DNA from: Armigeres subalbatus
Taxonomy: Eukaryota; Arthropoda; Insecta; Diptera; Culicidae
DNA length: 64,000 nt
Direction of reading: 5' to 3'
NCBI RefSeq assembly: GCF_024139115.2
Contig: NC_085141.1
Span: 71,651,481-71,715,480 of the forward strand
A program made the translations under genes and the position numbers. Shown one piece after another: positions 33,179-44,930 of this stretch. Positions within the stretch are counted from its first letter, which is position 1. Every line of letters starts with the position of its first letter. The notes below the pieces were generated by a model, which saw nothing but the letters and a program-made list of their open reading frames with translations, was not told where the DNA came from and did not search any database.

Positions 33179-36100
33179 TAGAAGTGTGCGCCGCCACCGC
33201 CAACATTTTTGCATCGGCGCGCCCTTTTTTTGTCACGCCGCTGATCTATATTTTTCCACGCCGATTCAAAGAATTCTGTAGAATTTTAAGTGGAAATTCC
33301 ATAGATTCAGTGGAATTTCCGTTGCATTTTCTGATAGATCATCCTTACAACGTTACGTTGCTACTCCAAAAATGTTTCGAATTGTTCGGAACTTTTTCGA
33401 AAAAGCATTGATTTTTCTTGATAATTTTAAGCAATTTCTTGTTAAAATTTTGAAAAAAAAACTCCGTAAGAACTAAGAAAAAATCCTTTGGAAATTGCGA
33501 TATCCTTCGTTGAAATCCAGAGAATTTTTCGTTGGAATGGAATTTTTGAGCTGAAAAAAGTCGTTCGGCAGAAAGCCATTCCGCCAAAAACCGCAAAGCT
33601 AAAAGTTGTTTGACCGAATAAACCATGTGATAGAAGACTAAATATCTAGCCTAAAGTTATTTGGCCGTAAATGTCATTTGGTCGAACAGTTGCTTTGGCT
33701 GAAACAAAAGGGATGACCGAATAGCTCAATTGGCCAAATATGCCCTTTGGCCGAAATATTCGTTGTTCAGAAAGCGCCATTTGGCCTAAATGGATATTCG
33801 GCCGAAAGTGTCGTTCGGCAGAATTGGTCATTTGGGATATTTTCATGACATTAACGGAAAAAATCTTCCGAATTTCGCCTAAAAAGTCTGACCAACTTCA
33901 TTTGAAAATTATTTCCAGATATTCCACTAAAACTATTTTAAAGTTTTGATAATTCGTTAGAATTGCCTAGAGAAACTCTTTGGATTTCCCAAGGAAAGTT
34001 ATTTTGAATTTCAGCGGAATATTTGACGGATTTTACACGATAATCTCTTCAGAATTTTCACGGAAAGTTGGTCTAAATTTCTACAGAAAAATATTCGGAA
34101 TATCCGCTGAATGTTCCAAAAGAAACTAATTGGGTCCAAAAATGAAGAATGGAAATTCGATATCCTTCCAGAAAACTATGAAGCTAATCATCTAAAACGC
34201 GTCAGGTTTTTTCGACTTTAAAATCAAAAGGAACTTTGTTTGAAATTTTAAAGCAGATGGAAAATGCTTCCTCGACATTTTCGGTCTTGTTTGACGTACA
34301 AAATAAAGTGGTTTAATATAATTTCAAACGCACAAACGTAAAACACCGCAGTGTACTTCATTTCCACTTTTGTCTGTTTATAAAGCTTGCATACGTTTGA
34401 TCATCTGTCTCTTACACGCACACAGAAAAGATAGGATTTGTTTTGATCGGGAAACGCTTCCGATTTTAATGGAATTTCCTTGGATTTCTACAGAAAATTT
34501 TAATTTGCTCTAAAGGATCGTTCGTCCGAACAAGTCATTAGACCGAGAATGCCGGTTGGACATTTGGCCTTAAATTTCATTTGCCATACGTCCAAATGTC
34601 AAATTCTCAACGGGTTACAAGCAGCAAAATAAAATTTCATATTTCCATAAAACACAAATAAATTTACACTTAATAAAGCAAAAATTGCAATTATAAAAGA
34701 AGAATTTTCAAATTGCTCCATTGACAAAACACAAAATTTACATAAATAAATCAATATTATCAATATATCAATTTTCATAAAATAAATATTTTTTCCATAA
34801 AATAAACTTTTAAGGAAAAAAATAATAAAGAACAATAAAAAATAAACATTAAACGCTTGTAAAAAATTGTATTTATTTATTTTTTGTATTCTGATTTCTT
34901 CATTGTCAGTTTCCTATTTCTTTGGCAAATTTGAAAATTTTCAGAGAGGAGTTTTAATTTTAGTCCGGATAACCTCTCTACTTTTTAAGCTGATACTGGC
35001 CTTTAAGCCAAAATGCATCTAGCCAAACTCCATCAAGCCCCCAAACTGAACGTTTATCTGAGACTGTATCAGGTCGAAAATGGTTTGACCGAAAATGTAG
35101 TTCGGCCGAAAGCGACATACAGCCGAAAGGAACTTTCGGTCGAACTGGTAATTTGACCGAAACAGTTGTTTACCCTAACAGGTCGTTTGACTGAAAATGC
35201 CGTCAAGCCGAAAAAGTCGTTTGACCGAATAGATCATTTGACCAAAAATGAAATTTGGAAAGGATGGTCATTTGGCAGAAAAAGCCATTTGGCCAAATTT
35301 TTTCTTTCTGCAAAACAATCAAAAGAATAACAACGAAAAGAGTCGTTCTGGTGAATTGATCATTTTGCCAGAAAGTCGTTTAGGTTATGTGGCAGAATCA
35401 TTTGGTCATTTGGTATAAAATGCCATTTGGCCAAAAGGGATGTTTTGAAGAAGGGCCATTTTTGGGCCAAAAGGCTCTTTCTTCCAAATGACCATTATTG
35501 CCAAACGGTTTTTCGTCAAATGATCTATTCGGCTATATGTCGCTTTCGGCCAAACTACATTTCCAGCCAAACCATTTTCGACTTGGTAACAGTTTAGAAT
35601 GTACGTTCAATTCGGCTTTATTGGATTTGATTAGATGACTTCTGGTTCAAAGGCCAGTATCGACTTAAAAAGTAGAGAGGTTACGAACTTTCGTTCAACA
35701 GTCGTTTGACAAAAAGGCCATTCGCCGTAAATGTCTTTTGGCCAAACTGATGGATATTTTTGACCATAGTATCCGTTCAGTAATTGACATTTGGCTGTAT
35801 GGCCCGTTGGGCCAAATGATATTTTCGGGCAAATGGCCAATTCTGTCAAACGATTATTTCGGATTCAGCCAAACAACCATTTCGGTCAAACGACCTGTTA
35901 AGAAAAACGTCTTTTTCGGCCCAATTACCAATTCGGTCGTATTTTGCTATTAGTCAATGGAATTTCCAAATTATGTCTTATGGACAATATAAATATTAGT
36001 CGTTAGGATAACTGCAAAATGTTTACGTTTCAGTTAGCGAATGTCCTTCGATAACTGCAACGCATTCTAGACGTCAAACGGTTGTCAGTCGACGTCAGAT

Positions 36101-37067
36101 GCAACAGAAGTGTACCAGATTGTGCAGCTATCATCGACTTTGAAATCGTTTTCAAGTTCAGTACAACTGTTGCATATATCGAATTGCAGTTATATGGCTT
36201 TTTTTCCTGTTACATGACTTGCAGTTATCGAACGTCTACTGTGCAAATATTTTCTCGTAGAAATCCAGAGAAATTCTTTGAAAATTCCGAGCAATTTTTT
36301 GTTGCAATCCAAAGATTTTTTTTTATTGAAATCTACATTTTGAACAATCTTCCGCAGAAATTCTTAAGAACTTTACGTTGAAATTTCAGAGAATTTCTCT
36401 TATTTTTCCCTTGAAAACTTCTCAGAGTCTCCCGCAGATTTTCTGAAGAATTTCCTGTTTTAACGTTTGCCATGACAAACTAGTCGTCCTTATTATTCTA
36501 GACTGAGAAAGCTGACATTAACATACGTATTCTACGAGCCGTATTCTTCTACAATTAAGAAGATTTTTTTGTATGTATTTATAAAAATACTCAACATAAG
36601 CTTTCCGTGGATATTCCGAACATTTTCCTGTAGAAATTTGGAACAACCTCTCGTGAAAATTCTGAAGAATTACTCATGTAAATTCCGACTATATTCTTGC
36701 TGAGATTCCCAAAAATTTTCTTTGGGGATTCTAAAGAGCTTCTGTTGGTAATTTCAAAGAATTCTTGAAACTTCAAAGTAGCTCGCTTGAAAATCCAAAA
36801 ATAATTTCTAAATAAATATTTTGGAAATACTTAAAGAATTAAAAAGATTTTTTTTTTGTGAAATTCTAAAGATTCTTCCGTTAATGTCATGAAAATATCC
36901 CGAAAGAAAGCAGAAAAAAATCTTTAAGAAACGTAATAAAAAAATCGCCACGCCGATTCACGCCGTCGCCAGGTTAAAATGCCTATCGGCGTGACGCCGA
37001 AAACGCCGCCAACCAAAATTCTAACAAACGCCGCCGCCGCTGAATATCGGACCGGCGCACACCTCTA
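33179..37067. mobile_element. 3.9 kb hAT-like foldback element
   Basis: The terminal inverted repeats are TAGAAGTGTGCGCCG at the left and, reversed, TAGAGGTGTGCGCCG at the right, with one mismatch. An exact 8-bp duplication AAGCTCCC flanks it at 33171-33178 and 37068-37075, the TSD length of hAT elements. The interior is a giant imperfect palindrome. For example, GGATATTTTCATGACATTAA at 33837 pairs with TTAATGTCATGAAAATATCC near 36881; ACCTCTCTACTTTTTAAG at 34971 pairs with CTTAAAAAGTAGAGAGGT near 35665; and the arms at 35070 and 35590 also pair. The arms are made of degenerate units such as TTGGCCGAAATGTCATTTGG. There is no transposase. Confidence 0.88.
33540..35950. repeat. degenerate GGCCGAAA / TTCGGCC array in the foldback arms
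   Basis: Blocks 33560-33850, 34505-34600 and 35030-35950 consist of 18-24 bp units around (T)TGGCCGAAANNNCATTTGG, changing orientation across a centre near 35325. It yields no sustained protein frame. Confidence 0.75.
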
Positions 37068-37075
37068 AAGCTCCC

Positions 37076-37235
37076 TAGCAATATGTTGCGTACCCATTTC
37101 CACCAATGTTCTCGAACATCTACATACTGTTATCGGTATTTGATGGCATTTATGTTACTCGGCACACGCTATCCACCTGAAAGGTAGTCTGAATTGTACA
37201 TTTTAAACATCACCTGCGTTATCTTTGCCTATATA
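37076..37235. other. short spacer
   Basis: No feature recognised between the foldback TSD and the RTE fragment. Confidence 0.4.
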
Positions 37236-38240
37236 CTACACACGTTTCAAGATCGAGTGGTATATTCGAAATTTGGTACGTGGATCAATCCGGTTGGGTT
37301 TCCAAATATTTCGATAACTCGCAAAGTTATCCCCAGCTTGTGAATACATGTCGATCCCAATTTCGCTGTCTGCTGATATCAGACTGTCAAGATATTGAAA
37401 TCCCTCGATCGTCCGGCTACTGCAAAGATTGCGGGGCTGTTCCCATTGACACTCAACCACCTGGTCCTGCTGACTTTGATGGTGAGACGCCACAAAAAAG
37501 CAAACGGTCAGCTATTTGAGCCCATTCAGCATAATTGAGCGGTGCAGTACTACAGCCTGTCCACGATAAATTTCAGAGTCCCATCTCATCAGGCGATTTT
37601 TGAAAATTGTCACAAACCACTGATTTAACAAACCGAAATTTAACATGGACAGGCTTTAATATAGTGTTTCGTGATCATTAGCCAATTGTATGCCTCGGAT
37701 GAGTGCTTTTTGAAGAACACTGGCTGAGACCTAAAGACGCTGTTCGAAGTTCTCGAGCCAACATTTCAGCTGTCCAAGTCAAAGAGTAAGTGGGACAATA
37801 ACCTCCGCTGCAGCCATCCTTTCATCATCGGTCAGGAAGTCCAAACATGCAGCAGCGCCGACTTTCACTTTCAAGGATAAATACCTTTGACGAAATTTAC
37901 TTTACTCCTCTGATTCTTCACATTCATCACCCCTTGATTCTCTACGCTCCTCAATCTTCTGTCGGGTTACATCTGTAATCCATTCTATTCGCTGAGTGAG
38001 CAGCTCACCCAAGTTTTTCTCGCCGATTTCGATAAAAGCATTCTTCTCGCCCACTTATCTTCTACGATGCCACCTTCCAAAACATCCACTACCCGAGATC
38101 TAAGATCTTCAACGAACGATTTCTTCACAGTTGTATCTTCTGGTCGGTCGATGTTGATTCGTTGGCCGAGCCTCTCCTGACACCGCTGAATCCGAGCAAT
38201 GCGTTGTCGGCAATAAGAAGATGTCAGGGCAGCGTTTATT
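37236..38240 (-). pseudogene. decayed RTE-like ORF2 fragments, minus strand
   Basis: Minus-strand reading from 38240 gives RINIDRPEDTTVKKSFVEDL, then VVDVLEGGIVEDKWAR. A shifted frame follows with AFIEIGEKNLGELLTQRIEW and KIEERRESRG. This resembles the linker between endonuclease and RT of RTE-type elements. The RT core is missing. At 37493-37236 the frame FQYLDSLISADSEIG, then NIWKPNRIDPRTKFRIYHS, resembles the region after the RT catalytic motifs. The family differs from the JAM1-like copy at 38337. Several stops and shifts make it a fossil. Confidence 0.55.
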
Positions 38241-38336
38241 ACGGACTTAAGAAGGCATCGTCTCCTTTTTCAGCTGATCCATTTCCAGAAGAGCTAAATA
38301 CAAGTTCTACCAACCAAAGGCGGGTCTGAGAAGTAA

Positions 38337-40356
38337 TGCTGCTGGCTGCGCTCAAAACTTTCGACGGTGTACAACACGCGTCGAAGTCGGACGCCACGGC
38401 TAAACATTGGGCGGCTACAAGACGGTAGACTAGCCCAAGAATACACGCAGCAGCTGGAAGTGGCACTTCCAACGGAAGAGCAGCTATGCGCAGCATCTCT
38501 TGAAGATGGCTGGAGAGATATTCGATCCGCCATTGGTAGCACCGCAACCGCTGCACTTGGCACGGTGCCCCCGGATCAGAGAAACGACTGGTATGACGGC
38601 AAATGTGAGCAGTTAGTGGAAGAGAAGAATGCAGCATGGGCGAGATTGCTGCAAAACCGCACGAGGGCGAACGAGGCACGATATAAACAGGCGCGGAACA
38701 GACAAAACTCGATTTTCCGGAGGAAAATTCACCGTTTACCGTTCACGAAAACCGAAAACCGTTCACGTAAGGGCCACGTGCCACAGCCTGATATGTGCAA
38801 GGACATAAACGGGAACCTTCTTACGAACGAGCGTGAGGTGATCCAAAGGTGGCGGCAGCACTACGAAGAACACCTGAATGGCGATGTGGCAGACGAAGAT
38901 GGCGGTATGGTGATGAACCTGGGAGAACGCGCGCAGGACATAATGTTACCGGCTCCGGATCTCCAGGAAATCCACGAGGAGATCGACCAGCTGAAGAATA
39001 ACAAAGCCCCTGGAGTTGACCAACTACCAGGAGAGCTATTTAAACACGGTGGTGGGGCTCTGGCTAGAGCGCTGCACTGGGTCATTACCAAGATTTGGGA
39101 GGAGGAAGTTTTGCCGCAGGAGTGGATGGAAGGTGTCGTGTGTCCCATCTACAAAAAGGGCGATAAGCTAGATTGTAGGAACTACCGTGCAATCACATTG
39201 CTGAACGCCGCCTACAAGGTACTCTCCCAAATTTTATGCCGTCGACTAGCACCAACTGCAAGGGAGTTCGTGGGGCAGTACCATGCGGGTTTTATGGGCG
39301 AACGCTCCACCACGGACCAGGTGTTCGCCATTCGCCAAGTACTGCACAAATGCCGCGAATACAACGTGCCCACACATCATCTATTTATCGACTTCAAAGC
39401 CGCATATGATACAATCGATCGGGACCAGCTATGGCAGCTAATGCACGAACACGGTTTTCCGGATAAACTGACACGGTTGATCAAAGCGACGATGGATCGG
39501 GTGATGTGCGTAGTTCGAGTTTCAGGGGCATTCTCGAGTCCCTTCGAAACCCGCAGAGGGTTACGGCAAGGTGATGGTCTTTTGTGTCTGCTATTCAACA
39601 TCGCTTTGGAAGGGGTAATACGAAGAGCAGGGATTAACACGAGTGGTACAATTTTCAATAAGTCCATCCAGCTATTTGGCATCGCCGATGACATAGATAT
39701 TATGGCACGTAACTTTGAGAAGATGGAGGAAGCCTACATCAGACTGAAAAGGGAAGCTAAGCGGATCGGACTAGTCATCAACACGTTGAAGACGAAGTAC
39801 ATGATAGGAAGGGGTTCAAGAGAAGACAACGTTAGCCACCCACCTCGAGTTTGCATCGGTGGTGACGAAATCGAGGTGGTAGAAGTATTTGTGTACTTGG
39901 GCTCACTGGTGACTGCCGAAAATGACACCAGCAGAGAAATTCGGAGACGCATAGTGGCTGGAAATCGTACGTACTTTGGACTCCGCAAGACGCTCCGATC
40001 GAATAGAGTTCGCCGCCGTACCAAAATGACAATCTACAAAACGCTCATTAGACCGGTAGTCCTCTACGGACACGAGACCTGGACGATGCTCGTGGAGGAC
40101 CAACGCGCACTTGGAGTTTTCGAAAGGAAAGTGGAAAGTGGTAAGAATGGCGGACAGTAACCCGGTGAAAATGGTTCTCGACAACGATCCGACGTGCACA
40201 AGAAGGCGAGGTGTGCAGCGGGCAAGGTGGATCGATCAGGTGCAAGATGACTTGTGGACCCTCCGTAGACTGCGTGATTGGCGACGTGTAGCCATGGACC
40301 GAGCCGAATGGAGAAGACTCTTATATACCTCACAGGCCACTTTGGCCTTAGTCTGA
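38337..40356 (+). pseudogene. RTE-clade (JAM1-like) ORF2, 5'-truncated with internal deletion
   Basis: Open frame from about 38337 to 40160 begins in the linker after the endonuclease. RT motifs: NNKAPGVDQLPGELFK, RNYRAITLLNAAYKVLSQ, FIDFKAAYDTID (motif A), RRGLRQGDGLLCLLFN and LFGIADDIDIM, where the catalytic Asp pair is present but the usual Phe is Ile. Then SLVTAENDTSREIRRRI and LYGHETWTM. After FERKVESGK the frame shifts near 40130 and about 80 codons are missing. The last part reads NPVKMVLDNDPTCTRRRG, then ARWIDQVQDDLWTLRRLRDW, to TGA at 40354-40356. The element ends in (AATAAT)-type tail sequence, usual for RTE. It is dead on arrival (no endonuclease). Confidence 0.9.
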
Positions 40357-40477
40357 ATAAATAATAATAATGTCAGTCACTCAACGATCCAGCTGATCAG
40401 CTAAAACGTTGGCTCGACAACTTACAACAAGTTCTTCAAGTTTTGACAACCACTCCTAATTCAGATATAGGGAAAAG
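40357..40477 (+). other. RTE 3' tail and junction
   Basis: ATAAATAATAATAATG follows the stop, the short A/T-rich repeat tail of RTE elements. Nothing else is recognised. Confidence 0.6.
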
Positions 40478-41330
40478 TTGACATTTCTCCGATGGCAGCA
40501 AGAAGGATTACGCCTCGGACGAACTTGTGAGAACCATTGTGTCACGCTTTACATCGTGCTGGAGCAGGTCATTCAGTTTCAAGAGTCTCTCCATTTGGTA
40601 CTGATTGACCACGGAATCGTGAGTGAGTACAAGAGTGAGACAAGCGTACATGTATTATATCTCTGTTGCTATTCCCCATCGTAGTGGACGAAATAATGGA
40701 CCTCTCTAACAGTATACCTCCATAGAGCAATCGAACGAGATGATGATACTGCTTTACTAACGCCACAGCGCTCTACCAAGTTTAAACTGAATGACCTGGT
40801 CGTATACTCCCACTCACCAACGTCATCAAATCATTGGATGTGAGCAACTCCAACTCCACGGTACCCGGGCAAAAGATGGAGAAGGTCGAAACCAAAGCCA
40901 ACCAACGTTGGGCGGCGGACCAATATCAACATAGAACATGGAGATCCAGTCTGTCCAGGCAATGCACCAAACCTCGAATACTCTAACGTGAATTCTGTGA
41001 TGTTATACGCCAGTGAGACTTAGTGCGTATTGGCAGAGATCACATAGATTTGCAAGTATTCATCAACCAATGTCTACGTATACAGCTCGGGCCTGGTGGT
41101 CTCACAACTGGATCCCGAATGTTGAGCCCCATCGACGATGCCATTGAGATCCAATATCAACGGCAACTCCACAGTTTGAATGGGCGTAGGCCGGCCACAG
41201 ACAACGTAAAAGGAGAGACGAAATCTGCTAGCAAGCGCTGGAATCCGGCAGGACATTGCAGCAGAAGCAGACCCAGGATCGCCTAGCGGAAAAACAGTAA
41301 CAGAGAAATAAACAAAGTCGATGGGAATCA
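40478..41330 (+). pseudogene. decayed RTE-like ORF2, RT and C-terminal remnants
   Basis: EQVIQFQESLHLVLIDHG near 40560-40620 corresponds to RT motif A of RTE-type ORF2. About 40985-41330 (NSVMLYASET in one frame, VFINQCLRIQLGPGGLTTGS and NGRRPATDN in another) corresponds to the C-terminal segment (YGSETW..., FINRCLR..., GRPRTTW...). Many frameshifts are present. It appears related to the minus-strand relic at 37236-38240, so the younger JAM1-like copy and a rearrangement lie between two halves of old RTE material. Confidence 0.6.
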
Positions 41331-42082
41331 GACTTGAGCTCAACCTATCTATTCCGTAAGGTCCGGGAAGTCTGCAATTCCGAACCTTCATAAAACATCC
41401 ATGTTCAGACAACACATCTCTGATTTCAACAGTACACCTGACCATTACAACCAATTTGAGCACCAAGTGGCTTTTTGATTGACTGGTGATATTTTGTTCG
41501 TACAATGACAACGGAAATCGTTTCACACAAATTCAAGCATGCATTTGCAGTATGATATCCTCAGTAATGGCGTTGAGGGATATCCGACACGATTTGCGAT
41601 CAATTAAATTTGTTAAACGAAAGTTTGGACAGAAAAATGGGTAATTTTTTGTTGGCGCTTGGTGTGATTTGGCTGAACCCCGACCATTTGACTTGCACAA
41701 AAGCTTATAATTCTAGCCGTACTTTAAAAATGTTATTGTTATGGATTCATCAGCTTAGAGTCCACCAGCAAAAACTTTCTCAAAAAGATAAACCAAAATT
41801 TCTACAGAAATAAGTTTTTTTTTAAATTATATAAAGTTTGTGCTAAGTTAATTACTGGATAAATGTGTTACAAATATTCATATTCTTTGCTTTCTCTAAC
41901 ATTCTTTGCAATCATTTTCCATTTAAATTTAAATTTTTTCATGCAATTATTCGCATTTTGGACTTTTTCTCGTTTGCTTGTTTTTTTTTTATTCCCCCCC
42001 CTCGTGTTTTCCAAGAGCTGTCGGACATAAAATAAATTCAATATTTGTATCGGCCTTATACCTTATACGAGTTACGGGTACG
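41331..42082. other. no gene seen
   Basis: AT-rich. Includes a C-run at 41994-42001 and the GGACATAAAATAAATTCAAT / ATTTGTATCGGCC block that is inverted relative to 32877-32914. Confidence 0.45.
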
Positions 42083-42289
42083 GCTGTCGAAAAGATATTT
42101 TAGTTACCAGATAAAGATTGTCGCTTCGGTTCCCTTTGTTCTGCTGTCCGAAACATATTGTGTACCTAGCTGTCAAATCGTATGTATTTTTCCTTCATTG
42201 ACATTTAGATCCCCTATCCTCGCCAGCAAATGATGTTCCGGACAGCGACAATCTTTATCTGGTAACTAAAATATCTTTTGGCTGTCGAC
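42083..42289. mobile_element. 207-bp MITE with about 44-bp inverted ends
   Basis: The left arm GCTGTCGAAAAGATATTTTAG, then TTACCAGATAAAGATTGTCGC, matches the reverse complement of GCGACAATCTTTATCTGG, then TAACTAAAATATCTTTTGGC at 42245-42282 almost perfectly. It is non-coding. The flanking TSD was not resolved. Confidence 0.82.
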
Positions 42290-42866
42290 ACAACATCCGA
42301 GGACCGAGGGTACTGATTGTATCCCTCGAGTATCGTCGTGAGGCAGGTAGAGTCGAGCGCAGCCGGATACCGATGGCTGTTTTCTGGTCAGCGTACGTTG
42401 GACGTGAGTACCCCGTGCATTGGCCGAAGGAATTAGAAGAGTATAGCAGCAGAAAGAAATAAAAGGAGAATGCATGTACTCTCTGGAAAAAGAATCTATA
42501 TTAAACAGATTAAAAGTCATTTTAAAGCGCTATTCGCCTGGTTGACCGCATCTTCGTTTATATTCAGGCTATACTTTATTAGTCTAACTTTCATTTATAT
42601 GCAGTTACGGGATACGGGACCGACAATGACCGACTTGTTAGCAGCAGCAGGAAAAATGGACTTTAGCAATGACCATTATGACCAATGCGTCATAAACATA
42701 GTCCGAAAACACAATTTCATCCAAATGATAATACATTTGATAATAAAAGAATTTATACAACAAGTGTAGGATAGGAGTGGAATTTCTTAAAGGAAAATTC
42801 CTTCGATTACGCCACGCAAAATCTGGTATATTATAACCTATGTAGTTTTTGAATCTGTGTCAAAAG
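42290..42866. other. no gene seen
   Basis: Mixed AT-rich sequence. Short frames lack any recognisable motif. Confidence 0.4.
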
Positions 42867-43895
42867 GTCGAAGGTCAAAAGGTCGAAAGGACAACAAGTC
42901 GAAAGAAGAATAGGTCGAAAGGAAAAAAAGGTTGAAAGGACAAAATGTCGAAAGAACAAAAGGTCGAAAGGACAACAGGTGGAAAGGACAAAATGTCGAA
43001 AGGACAAATAGGTCGAAATGATGAAAGGTCGAAAGAAGAAAAGGTCGAAAGGACAAAAGGTCGAAAGGACAAATAGGTCGAAAGGATGAAAGGTCGAAAG
43101 AAGAAAAGGTCGAAAGGACAAAAGGTCGAAAGGAAAAAAAAGTTCGAAAGGACAAAATATTGAAAGGACAAAAGGTCGAAAGTACAACAAGTTGAAAGAA
43201 GAAAAGGTCGAAAGGAAACAAAGGTCGAAAGGACAAAAGGTCGATAAGACAAAAGGTCAATGGACAGAAGGTCGAAAAGAAAAAAAGTTCGAAAGGACAA
43301 AATGTCGAAAGGACAAAATGTCGAAAGGACAAAAGGTCGAAAGGACAAAAGGACGAAAGGACAAAAGGTCGAAATTTATTAAAGGTGCGAGATTGATACG
43401 AGTTTGTTTTTCCCGAATCTGTGTCCAAAGGTCGAAAGACAAAAGGTCGGAAGCACAAAACGTCGAAAGGACAAAAGTTCAAAAGGGCAAAAGGTCGGAA
43501 GGACAAAAGGTCGAAAGGACAAAAGGTCAGAAGGACAAAAAGTTGAAAGAACAAAAGGTAGAAAGGAAAAAAGGTCGAAAGGACAAAAGGTTTGAAAAGA
43601 CAAAAGGGCGGGAAGATTAAAGGTCGAAAGGATAAAAGGCCGAAAGGATAAATGGCCGAAAGGATAAAATGTCGAAAGGACAAAATGTCGAAAGGACAAA
43701 ATGTCGAAAGAACAATAGGTTGAAGGTCAAAAGATCGAAAGTCAAAAAAATGAAAGGACAAAGGTCGAAGCAAAAGAGGGTAAAGAGAGTAAAAGAAGGT
43801 TGAATGAAAAACAGGTTGAAAAACTAATTGGGTCAAAAGGTCGGAAGGACAGAAGATCTATGAGACAAAAGGTCGACAGAAAAAAAGTTGAATGA
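42867..43895 (+). repeat. 16-bp tandem array GGTCGAAAGGACAAAA, forward
   Basis: About 60 degenerate units of GGTCGAAAGGACAAAA with spacer words such as GAATCTGTGTCMAAA at 42851 and 43417. The long minus-strand frame (FRPFVLSTFCPFD repeats, up to 332 codons) exists only because the unit lacks stops, and is not a gene. It mirrors 44931-46112. Confidence 0.92.
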
Positions 43896-44930
43896 ACAGA
43901 GATTGGAGGTTTAATTTTATGAATCATGGACTGTTCTTACGAGAGATGCCTTATATTTTAAGCAGGCGCTATTCTTTAGAGATTACTTAACCCTATAATA
44001 CCAGATATTAAATTTTCTTAAAATCATTTTTTTTTCTTTCTTAAACCGATCTGAACACATTTTATGAAATACATTTAAATTGACGATTTCACCTCTTTAA
44101 CCCTTTTAAAATTTCATTTTTCTGGTAAAGAATTTATATTAAGCCAGATTTGAGCAAGCATTGAAGTTTATATTATTGAACAATTAAAAATCACAAAAAA
44201 GTTATAAATGTATCCCGTGTAAAGGCGGTCTTGTGCGTTAAAGGATTACTAGTTGACTCCAAAATGAAACACAAATGTTCACAAATCACGTAATACAAAT
44301 TTGGGAAATTATATATCCCTCAGTTATCAGGTGTTATTGGTATTTCATATGGGGTATAAAAATGCAACACTCGAAAGAAAGGGTTATGAATAAAAGAAGC
44401 AAAAAATCATCAATGAAAATAAGGTTAAACACAAATAAATATTTTGTATATTCGTGTATAGTTACTTAAAAACGAATTTTGTGAAAAAAAAAACGTATCA
44501 TATTTTGAGCACATAAAAATAAAATTACTGTCATTAGAAGATGGTATGTAAAAGCTAAAATTATATATTTTAAATTATCATTTTGTTGAAAAAGAGTGAA
44601 GAACTATTTACATGAATTACAATTGAAGTTAATAAAGCCTAGCAATACTTTGATAAAAATAAAAATACCCTATGTTTTTGCAAAAGGAAAATTCTAGAAT
44701 GAAATGTTTTCAAGTGTTGGTATTTCATATGCGGTAGAAAAATACGAAACTTGAAAGAAAAGGTTATGAATAAAAGAAAGAAAAGAATCAACAATGAAAA
44801 TAAGGTTAAACACAAATAAATATTAATGTGCGAAACTCGATTGACGAGCCTTTGATTAAAAGAAGGGAAAATTCAACAACGAAATATCAGGTAAAACATA
44901 AATGTGCAAAGGAATGGTTGATCAACACTC
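43896..44930. repeat. spacer between inverted arrays, with direct repeats
   Basis: AT-rich. A block of about 110 bp (GGTATTTCATATGSGGTA ... GGTTATGAATAAAAGAA ... AGGTTAAACACAAATAAATA) occurs at 44331-44446 and 44716-44823. Related blocks (CGAAACTCGA..., ATCAGGTRAAACAYAAAT) recur at 44829-44905 and, beyond the right array start, at 45417-45600. Confidence 0.7.

Noticed and set aside
42838..43836. 332-codon minus-strand frame of FRPF/LSTF repeats and similar frames at 44828-46194
   Set aside because: Produced by the stop-free 16-bp tandem unit in both orientations; frames shift with every indel and no start context or domain exists.
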